Of a stretch of DNA of 64,000 nt, positions 43,198-53,439 are shown piece after piece. The stretch is from assembly GCA_900323505.1 (NCBI GenBank), contig OOIN01000017.1, positions 868,001 to 932,000 of the forward strand, given 5' to 3'. The notes under the pieces were generated by a model. The model saw nothing but the letters and a program-made list of their open reading frames with translations, did no database searches and had not been told where the DNA came from. Position numbers and translations under genes: made by a program. The stretch comes from Ustilago trichophora (lineage: Eukaryota > Basidiomycota > Ustilaginomycetes > Ustilaginales > Ustilaginaceae). Numbering within the stretch: position 1 is the stretch's first letter; each line of letters begins with the position of its first letter.

Positions 43198-44907
43198 TGG
43201 TGCGTTAGGCTGACCGTGTGCAACAAGCGAAGCGTGAATCAGCAGAGTGTACAGATGTTGGGACGTCGCCGAAGGAAAGGGAAGGGTGCGAGCCATGCAG
43301 AGAGGAAGGCGATGGGGCGTAGGAACACAAAGGCAGAGAGTGTCAGCGTCCGTCGCACAAATTGCTGACACGGGAAGCCCGAGAGCCTAAATTTGGCCTT
43401 GCTTTCAAGCTTCGGCGAAACCGAGGCCAGAATCATTGTAGGTTCAAGCAGGGCTCAAGGCGTCTCTAACGTCGAAGAGGGCTTGGGGATCTGCTTGGAA
43501 GCTTACCGTTTGACGAGACATGTTGCAAATAGCTGATGGCCGATCCGTAGTAAGAAGCGAACAGCAAGGTGCTAGGAGCGTGGATCCTATGATAGAGAGG
43601 TCGAAAATGAGATTGTTGTGTGCACAGCGGTTGAGGGCTTGGTGAGTCTAGGTGCTATATGGTTGTTGAAAATGTCAAGGATCCGTTGCGAGGAGGGAGA
43701 GAGGACAACCGATGAGATGGGAGAGATTGAGCAGCGGATGAGAGAAGGCTGCGTGTATGGTGCCGTCTCGAGAAGAGCGGGAAGCAAGTTTTAGGAGGGC
43801 GGATGATGGAAGTAGGATGGCGAGATGACCGGATCGGATGTGTTCAAGTCGAGAGACAGCATGTGGAAGAGCGTCGGGAGCTGCCGAATCGAGATGCACC
43901 TAATCGCTTGCGACTGCAGTTGACTACGACACTCGACAACTACTAGTTAACAACGCGAGAGCTGATTCGGCGCTTTGCCGCTTTGCCGGTTGTCGGTCCG
44001 TCGCAGAGACTCTCTCTTTCTCTCTCTCTATCTCTGTCTCGCTCTTGCTCTTTCAGAGTTTGCTGTGCCCAGCATAAGAATGTCCATCCTCGTCACCTGT
44101 CTACCGTGATTTGTCTGTGTCGCTGTGACCACCAAAGCTATTTCGGTCTCTTTCCGAAGCTGTTGGTTCGCTCACCACCCGTCTGTGCTGCGACCATCGA
44201 AATCAAAAGGGAAAAAAGTCGGAATTTTGAATTTCACGCGACTAGACAACCTTTCTCTTACTGTATACACACACACACAGACGCCAGAGGTCACACGGCG
44301 TGGTCAACTGCTTCTTGCCCCGATCAAGCCCCACCTTTCCGCCATATGACTTTGTACGCCCTCACACCCAGAAACTTGGGGGCCAACTCGTTCCACTGCT
44401 TGCCTCTTTAGACCAGCTTGCTAGCACCCGCCGGCATGTGCGTCTCACATCTTCTGACTCCACACCACCAAAAAGAAAGCCTAATTCACGTCATCTCATG
44501 CACCCCGAACAAAGTGTCGACGTGACTCGATCCGAGCAGCAGAGACCGATGCAGATCGCGTCCCGCCCCACATTAATCAACTACTCTGTATCAACAGTGC
44601 GGCCACGATACAAGCTCTCCACTTGTTTGTCTAGCTCACACCTCTATTACTGCGGCTCATGTTGTGATGCGTGATCCCTCGGCATCCCTCCTCTCCCATC
44701 AGCAGCATTCTTGTACGAGCCGGACAAGAGCTTCATAAGCTTTCCTTTGAGTGTGCGTCGACAAGTATGCTCTAGCGTTGGGCTACTGCGCTTGAATTGC
44801 TTTTGCGCAAAGTACGATCGGCTATTGATTCAATCAGCCAGCTCACACCCCAGTCACAAGCTTTCGAGAATGGTACAGATACAATCGATTGCTTCTAAGC
44901 AAGCCCG
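43198..44907. other. Upstream region of NMA1 and 3' spacer of ABD1
   Basis: About 1.7 kb with no supported gene besides a possible tiny first NMA1 exon near 43511-43525. It holds a CT-rich microsatellite at about 44008-44050 and an (AC)n tract at about 44268-44280. Confidence 0.5.
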
Positions 44908-47900
44908 TCACATCTTTTCAAATCCAAAGCCGAGGTACAATGTCGCTGCTTGCCACATCTCCTCATCCAGATTTAATGAGCCATACTTGTCCACCACCTT
45001 CATTCTTTCCAACAATCGGCCATACTCATTCTCCCTAGACCCGTCGTGGTAGATCTCGGCAAAGTTTTTGCGATAGATGCATCGCAACCCCACCTCTTGC
45101 GCCAGCTCCTCGAACACGTCGAATTCGACCACATACTCCGGAACGTTCTCTACCGCATCCTCCAGGAAGAACGTGTATCGGTTGCCAAATGCAGGCCAGG
45201 TCTCAATCTGGTCGAAAATCACCTTGTAATATCGGTTGCCAAACGAACGATCCTCTGGGTGAGAGCTGGCAGCCATCCTGTCCCGCAGCTCGCGGCTGTC
45301 GGGAATCGTGCCGATGAAAACTCCTCCTTTGCGCAGATACCGCGACACGTTGTCCAGCATCACCCTCGCCTTCTCCACGCTCTCCCAGGCGTAGTGCATG
45401 CAGAACTGGAGCGTCACATTGTCAAACATGGGCTCCAGCAGCTCGCGTGGGATCACTTCCGTCAGTGTCGTCGAGAAGCAGTCGAATGCGAAAAAGTCGC
45501 CCGGGAAGCCGCTGTTGTTGTCGCGATGGCGCGCGATCGCCTGCTCGATCGAGACTGCTGCGATATCCGCTCCCACCAGACCGCTCGGCCGCACTTTGTC
45601 CCACTTTTTCAAATCGCCTCCCTTGCCACAACCCAGGTCTAGCACACGTCCACCCCGCGGTCGCACTCGGCCGTCCATGTTCGGATCGCGTCCACGAGCG
45701 AACGTGCCGACCAGCACCGACTTGATCCAATTGTTGAACTTCCGCAAGGCAATGATGGGCGATTCTTCACGGCCGTGGATGCCTACTTCTCGACGCTTGT
45801 TGTAATGGTCCGCCACTTCTTCGGCATCCTCAAGCGTCTCCCCGATTGCGCGCTTCTTGGCATCCGTTGACGACGATGCTTCCCCATTCGTCGCCGAATC
45901 TTTGAGGCCTTGGCTGGCGAGCTTGGTATGGAAGTCGCGCAGGATCTCGTCCAAAGTTTCTCGGCTGTCCGCTTGATGTAGCTGTTCCCACTCGCGTCGC
46001 AGAGGATTGCGGCATCGCGCACGCTTTCGATCGATCTCCTCGATTCCAATGGGACGCATCACCTGCCGGGGCTGCGACACTCGCTTTGTGGGTGCATAGC
46101 GCGGGAGCGGAGCGACCGCATCGGCAATCGCTGACTCAAGTACGCTTTGTCCCTGACTCAATTCAGTTGGCGCGCGGTAGTGCGCCTCTTGCACGGATTC
46201 GGCCTCTGGTTCAGCGCGACGGTCCGAGCGGTCGGATGCCACGGATGGCTCTCGAGATCTTTTGATCTCGACTTGCTGCGCCGGGTGGTGTCGCGGTGAC
46301 GATGCGGCGACATGCGCTCGTTCAGACGTGGAGATAGCTGAGCTAGGCTGACGGTTGTTCGACCTATGTGCGTCATAGCTTTTCGAAACCGGATGATGCG
46401 GGTCTACACTCACTTTTTCTTCCTCTCCCGCATTGCTAGGTGCAACGTGAGCGCTCGCCTGACGGTCCTCCGCTTCATGGTGCGCATGCTCAGCTTTGAC
46501 ATGCTGGGCACCCTTGGAGGCATGGGTTCGGCCATTGGAGAAGCCCAGCTCTTGCTCGTCGCTGATACTGTGACTGCGTCGCTGTGAACCAAACGATGGA
46601 GACGCTGCAGACGGAGGCAGAGACGAAGGAGGATGCATGCTCGAGCGACCTCCTCCGCCGGCGTGGTAGCTGGATCCGGGCGTGCGTACCGTGTAGGAAG
46701 CATCGCCATAACCACGATGAGAGTCTGAAGCAGCATCGTATTCCGCACCGGCAGCATGGCCAGGATGCTCACGCTGGCCAAGTTGTGGGCTTGTCAAGCT
46801 GGTGGACCGCTCCCGAGCCTGATCGTAGCTGCCTAATGCGTATGCATCCATGCGAGGGAAGTAGTTACTTTCTTCGGAACTGTCGCCTCCGTACCGGGGA
46901 TATGCCGAGCTTGGCGTGTGGGGTGGCAAAGAACGGGATCCAGGTGTGACAGGGTAGCCACCTTGGGAAGTTGCGCTGCCTGGAGTTGGTGGCATGCCGT
47001 TGCCGGGCGTGGTCGGAGGGTGTCGCTGGGCATGATGCATCGAGTTGGCCAGGCTACCGCGCCGAGGAGACGCACTCATCGAGGGAGGAGGCATGCCCAC
47101 GGATGGTGTTGCTTCGTATTCGTCGCCATTCCAGGTTGACGCAGGTCCGTGTGTCAGCGACGATCTGGGATGGGCGCTGTGCGCAGAGGTGGGCGACTGT
47201 GGCAAAGGCACACGCCTACTTTCCGGTGATCGGGCGAAAGGTACCTCAGGTACAGCAAAGCGATGTGATGGCGAAGGCTGCAAATGCGCATGCGGGTTAG
47301 AGGCTGGACTTGAGGAAGCACTCGTGTAGGCGTATGAGTTTGACCCGGAGCGGGGCAAGGGCCCGTGACCTACCGAGCCAGTCTGGGATGCATAGCGAGC
47401 CCTTTCGACAGGATGTCCTACGTGAGCAGGGCCAAGGCCAGGGCTAGAGCCGCCTCGGTTCAGCGTGGATAGGCTTTGGGGATGCATGCCTGGCGGATAA
47501 GCGCTGGTGGGCGAGCTCACGCGGTAGGAGCCTGCGGCATTGGCGGCTTGATGGCTCCCAGCAGAGCGGTCCCGGACATGTCCTGTTCCAGGGGCTGGAT
47601 GTGAAGAAGGGTGACCTAGAGGCGACATCTGACTATGGTGGTGCTGTGTAGGTTGATGCGAGACATGCGAAGACACTGAGGAGTGCGAGCTGGAACGTGG
47701 TCGATCCTGAAGAGCGCCAGCGGTGCCCTCGTTGAGCAGATGCGCCATGCTAGGACTGCGTTCTGAGCGACCCGTCTGGCGTGGCACTTGAGTCGAGATA
47801 CGATGATAGGAAGAGCTATGAGGGAGCGACGTTGATGAGCCTTGGAATCCGCCAGATGCGCTACTAGACCTGCTCATACTGTGATCTGCGGCTACATCTT

Positions 47901-48384
47901 CGCTATAGTGAGCTGACCATCTATGGGCTTCGCGGTGCCTGTCATGCTCTGCTTCCGTCATTTCGCTAACAGCGACAAGATCCGCGATGGATGCGCTGCG
48001 GCGTGCTGGCTGCGGAGGTGTCTCGCCGTGCAATGAGTGGCGAGGGCTGCGGTCGTAGCAATGTGTTGCAATCTCGTGCTCAGCGTAGCGCGGTTGCTGC
48101 GGGAGAACGAAAGAAGATGATCTCGGAGACATGATGACGGGTCTGGCGCAAGGATCGTGCGCGCTTTGATGGCCGTACGCCCCGTATGATTCGCCGTACC
48201 TGTCAAGATTGTTGCCAGAGAAGCTTCGTCCAGGAGCCGAGCTATCTTCGGGATATCTAGCAGAGTGCTGTAGATACGCAGAAGCCGAAGGTGATGGACG
48301 AGCACCGTTTTCGTAATGGTGATTCGGAGGTGGAGAAGATCGGTCGGAGCCGCCGGCATCGCGCACTGGATCGTATCCTGGCAT
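44908..48384 (-). CDS. ABD1: mRNA cap guanine-N7 methyltransferase with long disordered N-terminus
   Basis: 1,158 residues from the ATG at 48384 (MPGYDPV); the frame is open slightly further upstream without an ATG. The methyltransferase region occupies roughly residues 775-1158. PIGIEEIDRKRARCRNPLRR is followed by the SAM-binding motif GRVLDLGCGKGGDLKKW near 905-920, then MHYAWESVEKARVMLDNVS and later FAEIYHDGSRENEYGRLLER. It methylates the cap guanosine of nuclear mRNA. The N-terminal 770 residues are Ser/Pro/His/Gly/Ala-rich with no domain I recognise, whereas yeast Abd1 is about 436 residues in total. No introns. It diverges from ISM1 across 707 bp. Confidence 0.9.
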   Translation of the reverse strand: MPGYDPVRDAGGSDRSSPPPNHHYENGARPSPSASAYLQHSARYPEDSSAPGRSFSGNNLDRYGESYGAYGHQSAHDPCARPVIMSPRSSSFVLPQQPRYAEHEIATHCYDRSPRHSLHGETPPQPARRSASIADLVAVSEMTEAEHDRHREAHRWSAHYSEDVAADHSMSRSSSASGGFQGSSTSLPHSSSYHRISTQVPRQTGRSERSPSMAHLLNEGTAGALQDRPRSSSHSSVSSHVSHQPTQHHHSQMSPLGHPSSHPAPGTGHVRDRSAGSHQAANAAGSYRVSSPTSAYPPGMHPQSLSTLNRGGSSPGLGPAHVGHPVERARYASQTGSVGHGPLPRSGSNSYAYTSASSSPASNPHAHLQPSPSHRFAVPEVPFARSPESRRVPLPQSPTSAHSAHPRSSLTHGPASTWNGDEYEATPSVGMPPPSMSASPRRGSLANSMHHAQRHPPTTPGNGMPPTPGSATSQGGYPVTPGSRSLPPHTPSSAYPRYGGDSSEESNYFPRMDAYALGSYDQARERSTSLTSPQLGQREHPGHAAGAEYDAASDSHRGYGDASYTVRTPGSSYHAGGGGRSSMHPPSSLPPSAASPSFGSQRRSHSISDEQELGFSNGRTHASKGAQHVKAEHAHHEAEDRQASAHVAPSNAGEEEKVSVDPHHPVSKSYDAHRSNNRQPSSAISTSERAHVAASSPRHHPAQQVEIKRSREPSVASDRSDRRAEPEAESVQEAHYRAPTELSQGQSVLESAIADAVAPLPRYAPTKRVSQPRQVMRPIGIEEIDRKRARCRNPLRREWEQLHQADSRETLDEILRDFHTKLASQGLKDSATNGEASSSTDAKKRAIGETLEDAEEVADHYNKRREVGIHGREESPIIALRKFNNWIKSVLVGTFARGRDPNMDGRVRPRGGRVLDLGCGKGGDLKKWDKVRPSGLVGADIAAVSIEQAIARHRDNNSGFPGDFFAFDCFSTTLTEVIPRELLEPMFDNVTLQFCMHYAWESVEKARVMLDNVSRYLRKGGVFIGTIPDSRELRDRMAASSHPEDRSFGNRYYKVIFDQIETWPAFGNRYTFFLEDAVENVPEYVVEFDVFEELAQEVGLRCIYRKNFAEIYHDGSRENEYGRLLERMKVVDKYGSLNLDEEMWQAATLYLGFGFEKM

Positions 48385-49091
48385 CTTGATACTGTGCACA
48401 GATGTTGCCGTCTTGGAGCTTGATATGAGCAGCGAAGTTTTGGTCGAGGGGATAGGCAGAGCTTCGAGCGCCAAAGGACACAACGACTAAAGACACGGCA
48501 ACTTTATAGATCCAACGGCTGCTGATGCATTTTTGAGGCGACGTCGTGCGAATTCAGTAAAGGGTCAGTGGTTATGACACTAGAGGACTGGTGCACAAGA
48601 CCGCATCATGCGGTTCGTGGTACGGGTGTGAAGGTTGTTGGACGAAAAGAGAAGGTCAAGATGAAGAGAGGTGATGGATGGAGAAGGAGGTGATGGAAGT
48701 GGTGACATTTCAAGGCTGCAAATGTGCGCAATCCATTCGACATGCCTCGGAGCCGATGCGAAGAACCCTTTTGAGTCTGGAGAAAAATGGACTTGAATGT
48801 AAGGCTCTTTGCTAACAAACACAAGGCCGAAAAATCAGATCGGAATTCGGGATCTTTGCTTTTTTTTTTTTGGAAGAAGAGGTGCTTCTTGTCCTAACCT
48901 GCAATGCCAATGTGGAGAGGATCCAGTCTTACCTCTTCACTGCTGACAACGACGAGGTTCTGACATGGACGGCAGCTCCCAACAACAGCACTCCGAAGGC
49001 TGCATTCGATCGAAAAAGACCGTCAAGGGGCCAAGGAAGGGCTGATCGGGCTTGTCGAGGCCAACGAGACTGCACTGCACTGCCTGTGTCC
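48385..49091. promoter_or_regulatory. Divergent promoter region of ABD1 and ISM1
   Basis: 707 bases between two divergent start codons, with a T-run near 48860-48871. No other element recognised. Confidence 0.5.
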
Positions 49092-52000
49092 ATGATGTCG
49101 TTGGTGCACCTTGCCGCAGTACGCGGCACCCTGTCAGCACGGTGCCGAGTTCTTTCGAACCAAATCAACTCGAGGTCATCACTCGCAAGAATAACAGCAT
49201 CGTCGCTGTATGCTCAAGGTTCAACTCTCGAATTACTCCATGGGCCGACACTAGAGCCAAGAGCGAGGCGGTTCCACGCCTCCGTTCTGCAGCTCAAAAA
49301 GCAAAGCGCCAACGGGGAGAAGACACAACATGGCAAGGGATCCAAGGAGTTCTCGCACACACTGCAGCTTCCCAACACACCCTTTGGCATTCGAGCCAAC
49401 GCTGCTCAGCGCGACAAGCTCTTCTACGATCGAACGTGCGGCGAGCTGTATCAATGGCAACGCTCGAGGTCCCACTCGTCAGGCGAATTTGTCTTTCACG
49501 ACGGTCCACCATATGCGAACGGTAACCTGCACTGCGGTCATGCACTCAACAAGATCCTAAAAGACATCACAAATCGTTTTCAAGTGCTCCGAGGGATGCG
49601 CGTACACTACATGCCAGGATGGGACTGCCATGGCTTGCCGATCGAAGCGAAAGCGCTCGCTAACATAAGCGCCGAAGACAGACACAAGCTATCTGCTCAT
49701 GAGATCCGAAAACGAGCGCACAAGGAAGCTGTCAAGGCAATCGAGACGCAGAAAGCCGAATTTAGCCAGTTTGGCATCATGGCTGATTGGAGCAACAAGG
49801 CAACCTACCGAACACTCGACCCGGGCTACGAAGCTCGTCAGCTGCGCGTCTTTGGCGAAATGGTCCGCAAGGGCCTCATTTACCGCCAGTACCGTCCCGT
49901 CTACTGGTCGCCATCCAATCGCACTGCTTTGGCCGAGTCGGAACTAGAGTATCGCGAGGACCATCTCAGTAAAGCCGTCTACGTAGCATTTAAGCTCCTT
50001 CCGGGCACTGCGCTGTTGGAGAAGCTCGGTATGTACGCCAACGCCTCCAAAGATCTTAGTGCCATCATCTGGACTACCACTCCATGGTCGCTGCCATCCA
50101 ACATGGCTATCAATGTCAACCCGGAGCTCGAATACAGCATTGTACGAAGAAAAGGCACGGAGGGTCCTATCTATATCGTCGGCACTGACCGGATTGAGGC
50201 CCTAGAAGCGCTGCCATCCAGCCTGTCTGGGACAGAGCAGGGTGCCAATGCTCAAACGTTTGGTCCGCTGGATGAGCTGACTCGCGTTCGTGGCGCGGAT
50301 CTCTGCGACTCCACTTATTGCTCGCCGCTCACTGCTCCCGGCAGCGAACCACGACCGATCTTGATGGCCGACTACGTCACGGCGCTTTCTGGAACCGGGC
50401 TGGTGCATTCCGCACCAGCCCACGGCGCAGAAGATTACCAAATCTGGAAGCAACAGGGTTACATTCAGCGCAAGGGAATCTTTTCTCCCGTCGACGACGA
50501 AGGCCGCTACTCTGCTGACATCTTGCAACTGGATGCTCCGTACGGGGAAGGGTCCGTGGACGATGGCTTTGCCCTCGGAAGACAGCTGATGGGCAAGGAG
50601 GTGCTGAGCGAAGGAGCGCAAGAAGTGATGAGAATCCTCAAGGAGCGAGGTGCGCTGATCAGTGCCCAGACGCTGCGCCACAAATTTCCATATGACTGGC
50701 GATCCAAACAGCCCGTCATTGTGCGAGCGACAGCACAGTGGTTCGCCAATTTGGATCGCATCAAGGAGCAAGCAATTGAAGCACTGCGCGACGTCAAATT
50801 TGTGCCTGCCAACTCGCGCGCGCGGCTCGAGTCGTTCATCTTGGGGCGCTCGGAATGGTGCATCTCTCGCCAGCGTGTGTGGGGTGTTCCAATCCCTGTG
50901 CTCTACGATGCTGTGACGGACGAACCGCTGATGACGGTGGAAAACATCGAACACATTGCATCCGTGCTCGAGACTGAAGGCACGGACTTCTGGTGGAAGG
51001 CGGATGCCGAAGTGTTTGTTGCGCCTCAATACCGTGAAGAAAAGCGCTCGTGGCGCAAAGGTGAAGATACCGTGGATGTGTGGTTCGACAGCGGTACTTC
51101 GTGGGCGACACTCAAGGATCAAATGGCACTCGACCCAAGTGGAAGCGCCCATCTACGCCAGGGCAGCATCGCAGATGTCTATCTAGAGGGCTCTGACCAG
51201 CATCGTGGATGGTTCCAATCTTCGCTCATCACGGCGGTTGCCACCACACCCGAGGGTCAGAAGCCCGTTGCCCCGTACAAAGCGGTGGTGACACATGGCT
51301 ACGTACTGGACAATGAGAGTCGAAAGATGAGCAAGAGTCTGGGCAACGTCGTATCCCCCTTGAGTATCATTCAGGGCGGCAAGGGCGCCGGTGAGCCAGC
51401 GTATGGCGTGGATGTATTACGACTATGGGTAGCGCGAAGTGACTATACGACGGATCCGCCCATCGGCAATGAGATTATCAGCAAGACAGCCGAGACGCTG
51501 CGGAAGCTTCGAAACACGGCACGCTTCATGCTGGCAAATCTACCTGCCACTGGCAACGTAGCCCCGCTTGACCGGGCAAAGATGAAGCTGGTAAGTACAA
51601 GCGCTGCTCGGAGGTCGACAAGTAGAGAAAAGACGAGGCTGATTGTAGCTTGTTTCTATCCGAACGTGAATCTCGGCCCAACAGCTGGACCGATTCGCGA
51701 TGCAAGAGCTCTACAAGCTCGAGCGAGCCTGCGCCGCTGCATACGAAGCCTATGACTTTGCACAAGTGGTTCGTCGATTGACCGAGTTTGCCAACGCAAC
51801 TTTGTCGAATTTGTACCTCGATATTGGTAAGGATAGTCTGTACCTGGACAGCATTGAAGACGGTCGTCGCAAGATGATGGTGGCAGTCCTCGACCAAACT
51901 TTGAGGACGATGACGGGAATCATGGCCCCGATTACACCTTTCCTGTGCGAAGAGATCTTCCATTTCCACAATGGTGCCAGCAGCGATCCTGCTGTAGATA

Positions 52001-52311
52001 ATAAAGGAGCCCCTTCGGTATTCTCGGCAGGCTGGCCTACGGTGGAAGAGCTTTGGAACGATGCTGAGGCTGCTGCAGACTGCAAGCAGCTATTGAAGCT
52101 TCGCGATGCCTCTCTGATGATGATAGAAGAAGCGAGGCAAGCCTCTGAGATCAAGACATCATTCGAAGTCGAGATCGACCTGATCACAAAGAGCACCGAA
52201 AAGCAGCTAGCATCGAGCCTCAAGACATATGGTAAGTCACCTTTCAAGCAAGACGTCTGACACTAGCAACCACTTTCACTGAGACATGGAATCCTGACTG
52301 ACCTTGTGCAA

Positions 52312-52342
<31 letters not shown>

Positions 52343-52595
52343 TTTCTTTTTCTTTTGCTCGCTAGGGTCGGAATTGACCGAGCTCTTCAACGTCGCAAGG
52401 GTGAACGTGTTAGAGTCAGACGAACCCGCTACTGACGGTGCCTTGTCAACGAAAGATTACGATGACGGCGTGAGCATCCGTATCCGTCGCTCATTGCGCC
52501 ACAAATGTCCTCGCTGTCGTACGCTGCGCAAGGAGGCCGAGGCCGATCGCCTTTGCCAGCGATGTCAAGCTGTCGTAGATGGTCTTTCCGCATAA
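49092..52595 (+). CDS. ISM1: Mitochondrial isoleucyl-tRNA synthetase
   Basis: Three exons, 49092-51590, 51685-52231 and 52366-52595, give 1,091 residues with all phases joining (GTAAGT donors). The N-terminus is Arg/Ser-rich and import-like. The class I motifs are HCGH at residues 147-150 (after PPYANGNL) and KMSKS at 745-749. An editing domain lies between (TTPWSLPSNMAINV, then GTGLVHSAPAHGAEDYQ). The C-terminal zinc ribbon of two CxxC pairs (HKCPRCRTL ... RLCQRCQAV) sits in the last exon and matches bacterial/mitochondrial IleRS. It charges mitochondrial tRNA-Ile. Of the two neighbouring ATGs at 49092 and 49095, the first was chosen. Intron 2 contains a trinucleotide microsatellite. Confidence 0.95.
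52314..52341. repeat. (TTA)n microsatellite in ISM1 intron 2
   Basis: About nine TTA units directly upstream of the pyrimidine tract and acceptor (GCTAG at 52361-52365) of intron 2. Confidence 0.9.
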
Positions 52596-53439
52596 GCCAA
52601 AAATGCAATCTTGACAATAAATATCCCCTGCTGCACAAACTATGACAAGAGGGCCTGTGCTTTCTGATTCTAGGATGAGATGAGCAACGTAGGTCCCTGT
52701 GCATCAGTAGCATGAGTCTCAGTATTGTTGGCGGCAGCGGCAAATCAAGCTGATGATGAAGGAGGTTGGATCCGACTCCGACTCTTGGGGAATCCGATCT
52801 TGTCCACTTTTTTTCGGTAATTGTAGCCTGCGACACGGTCACGATCAACAAAACGTCATGTTTTCCTCCAAGCGTGGAGGAAATGCATCGTTTTGGTCTT
52901 AAATCTTACGCGCCAAACGCTCCCTTGGCTGTGGAGAGACGCAGGAAGAGACGCAGTTTTGGTGTCGTGAGCGCAGCTGCCAAACCGGACCATGCGCTGC
53001 CGGTCACTTTGGCTTCCAGAAGCTGCAAAATCATTTGGTGAAATCCTTGCTTTGACCACCCGTACCACTCTAGTGACCATCTTTGCTAGTGCCTCATCCG
53101 CTCCCAAAACCCACCTTTCCCACCTCACGTCCACTCCCACGCTCGTCTGCAGACGGTCCTCCAGTTGCTGGTATCGAGCTCGCATTGACGATTGGTGTGG
53201 CGCAGCTCAAAACACAAAAGAACAGCAAGAGGCCGAACCCACTCTATCGGATCACCCACTCATCTTGTTTGTCGATGCCTACGTCCCGCCTCGTAGCAGA
53301 TCTTGAGCTCTCGGCTTCCGCCAGCTTTTTCATTTCGGACTGAGCTGTCATTTCGCTATTCATCCAGTGCTGCTTCAACGCCACTCTGTTTGCTCAACTC
53401 TATGCCAATCGAACGCAGCACCTTTCCTTTCACCTCACC
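52596..53439. other. Spacer between ISM1 and the Zn2Cys6 gene
   Basis: 844 bases holding the ISM1 3' end and the promoter/leader of the Zn2Cys6 regulator. No gene or named element seen. Confidence 0.5.
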
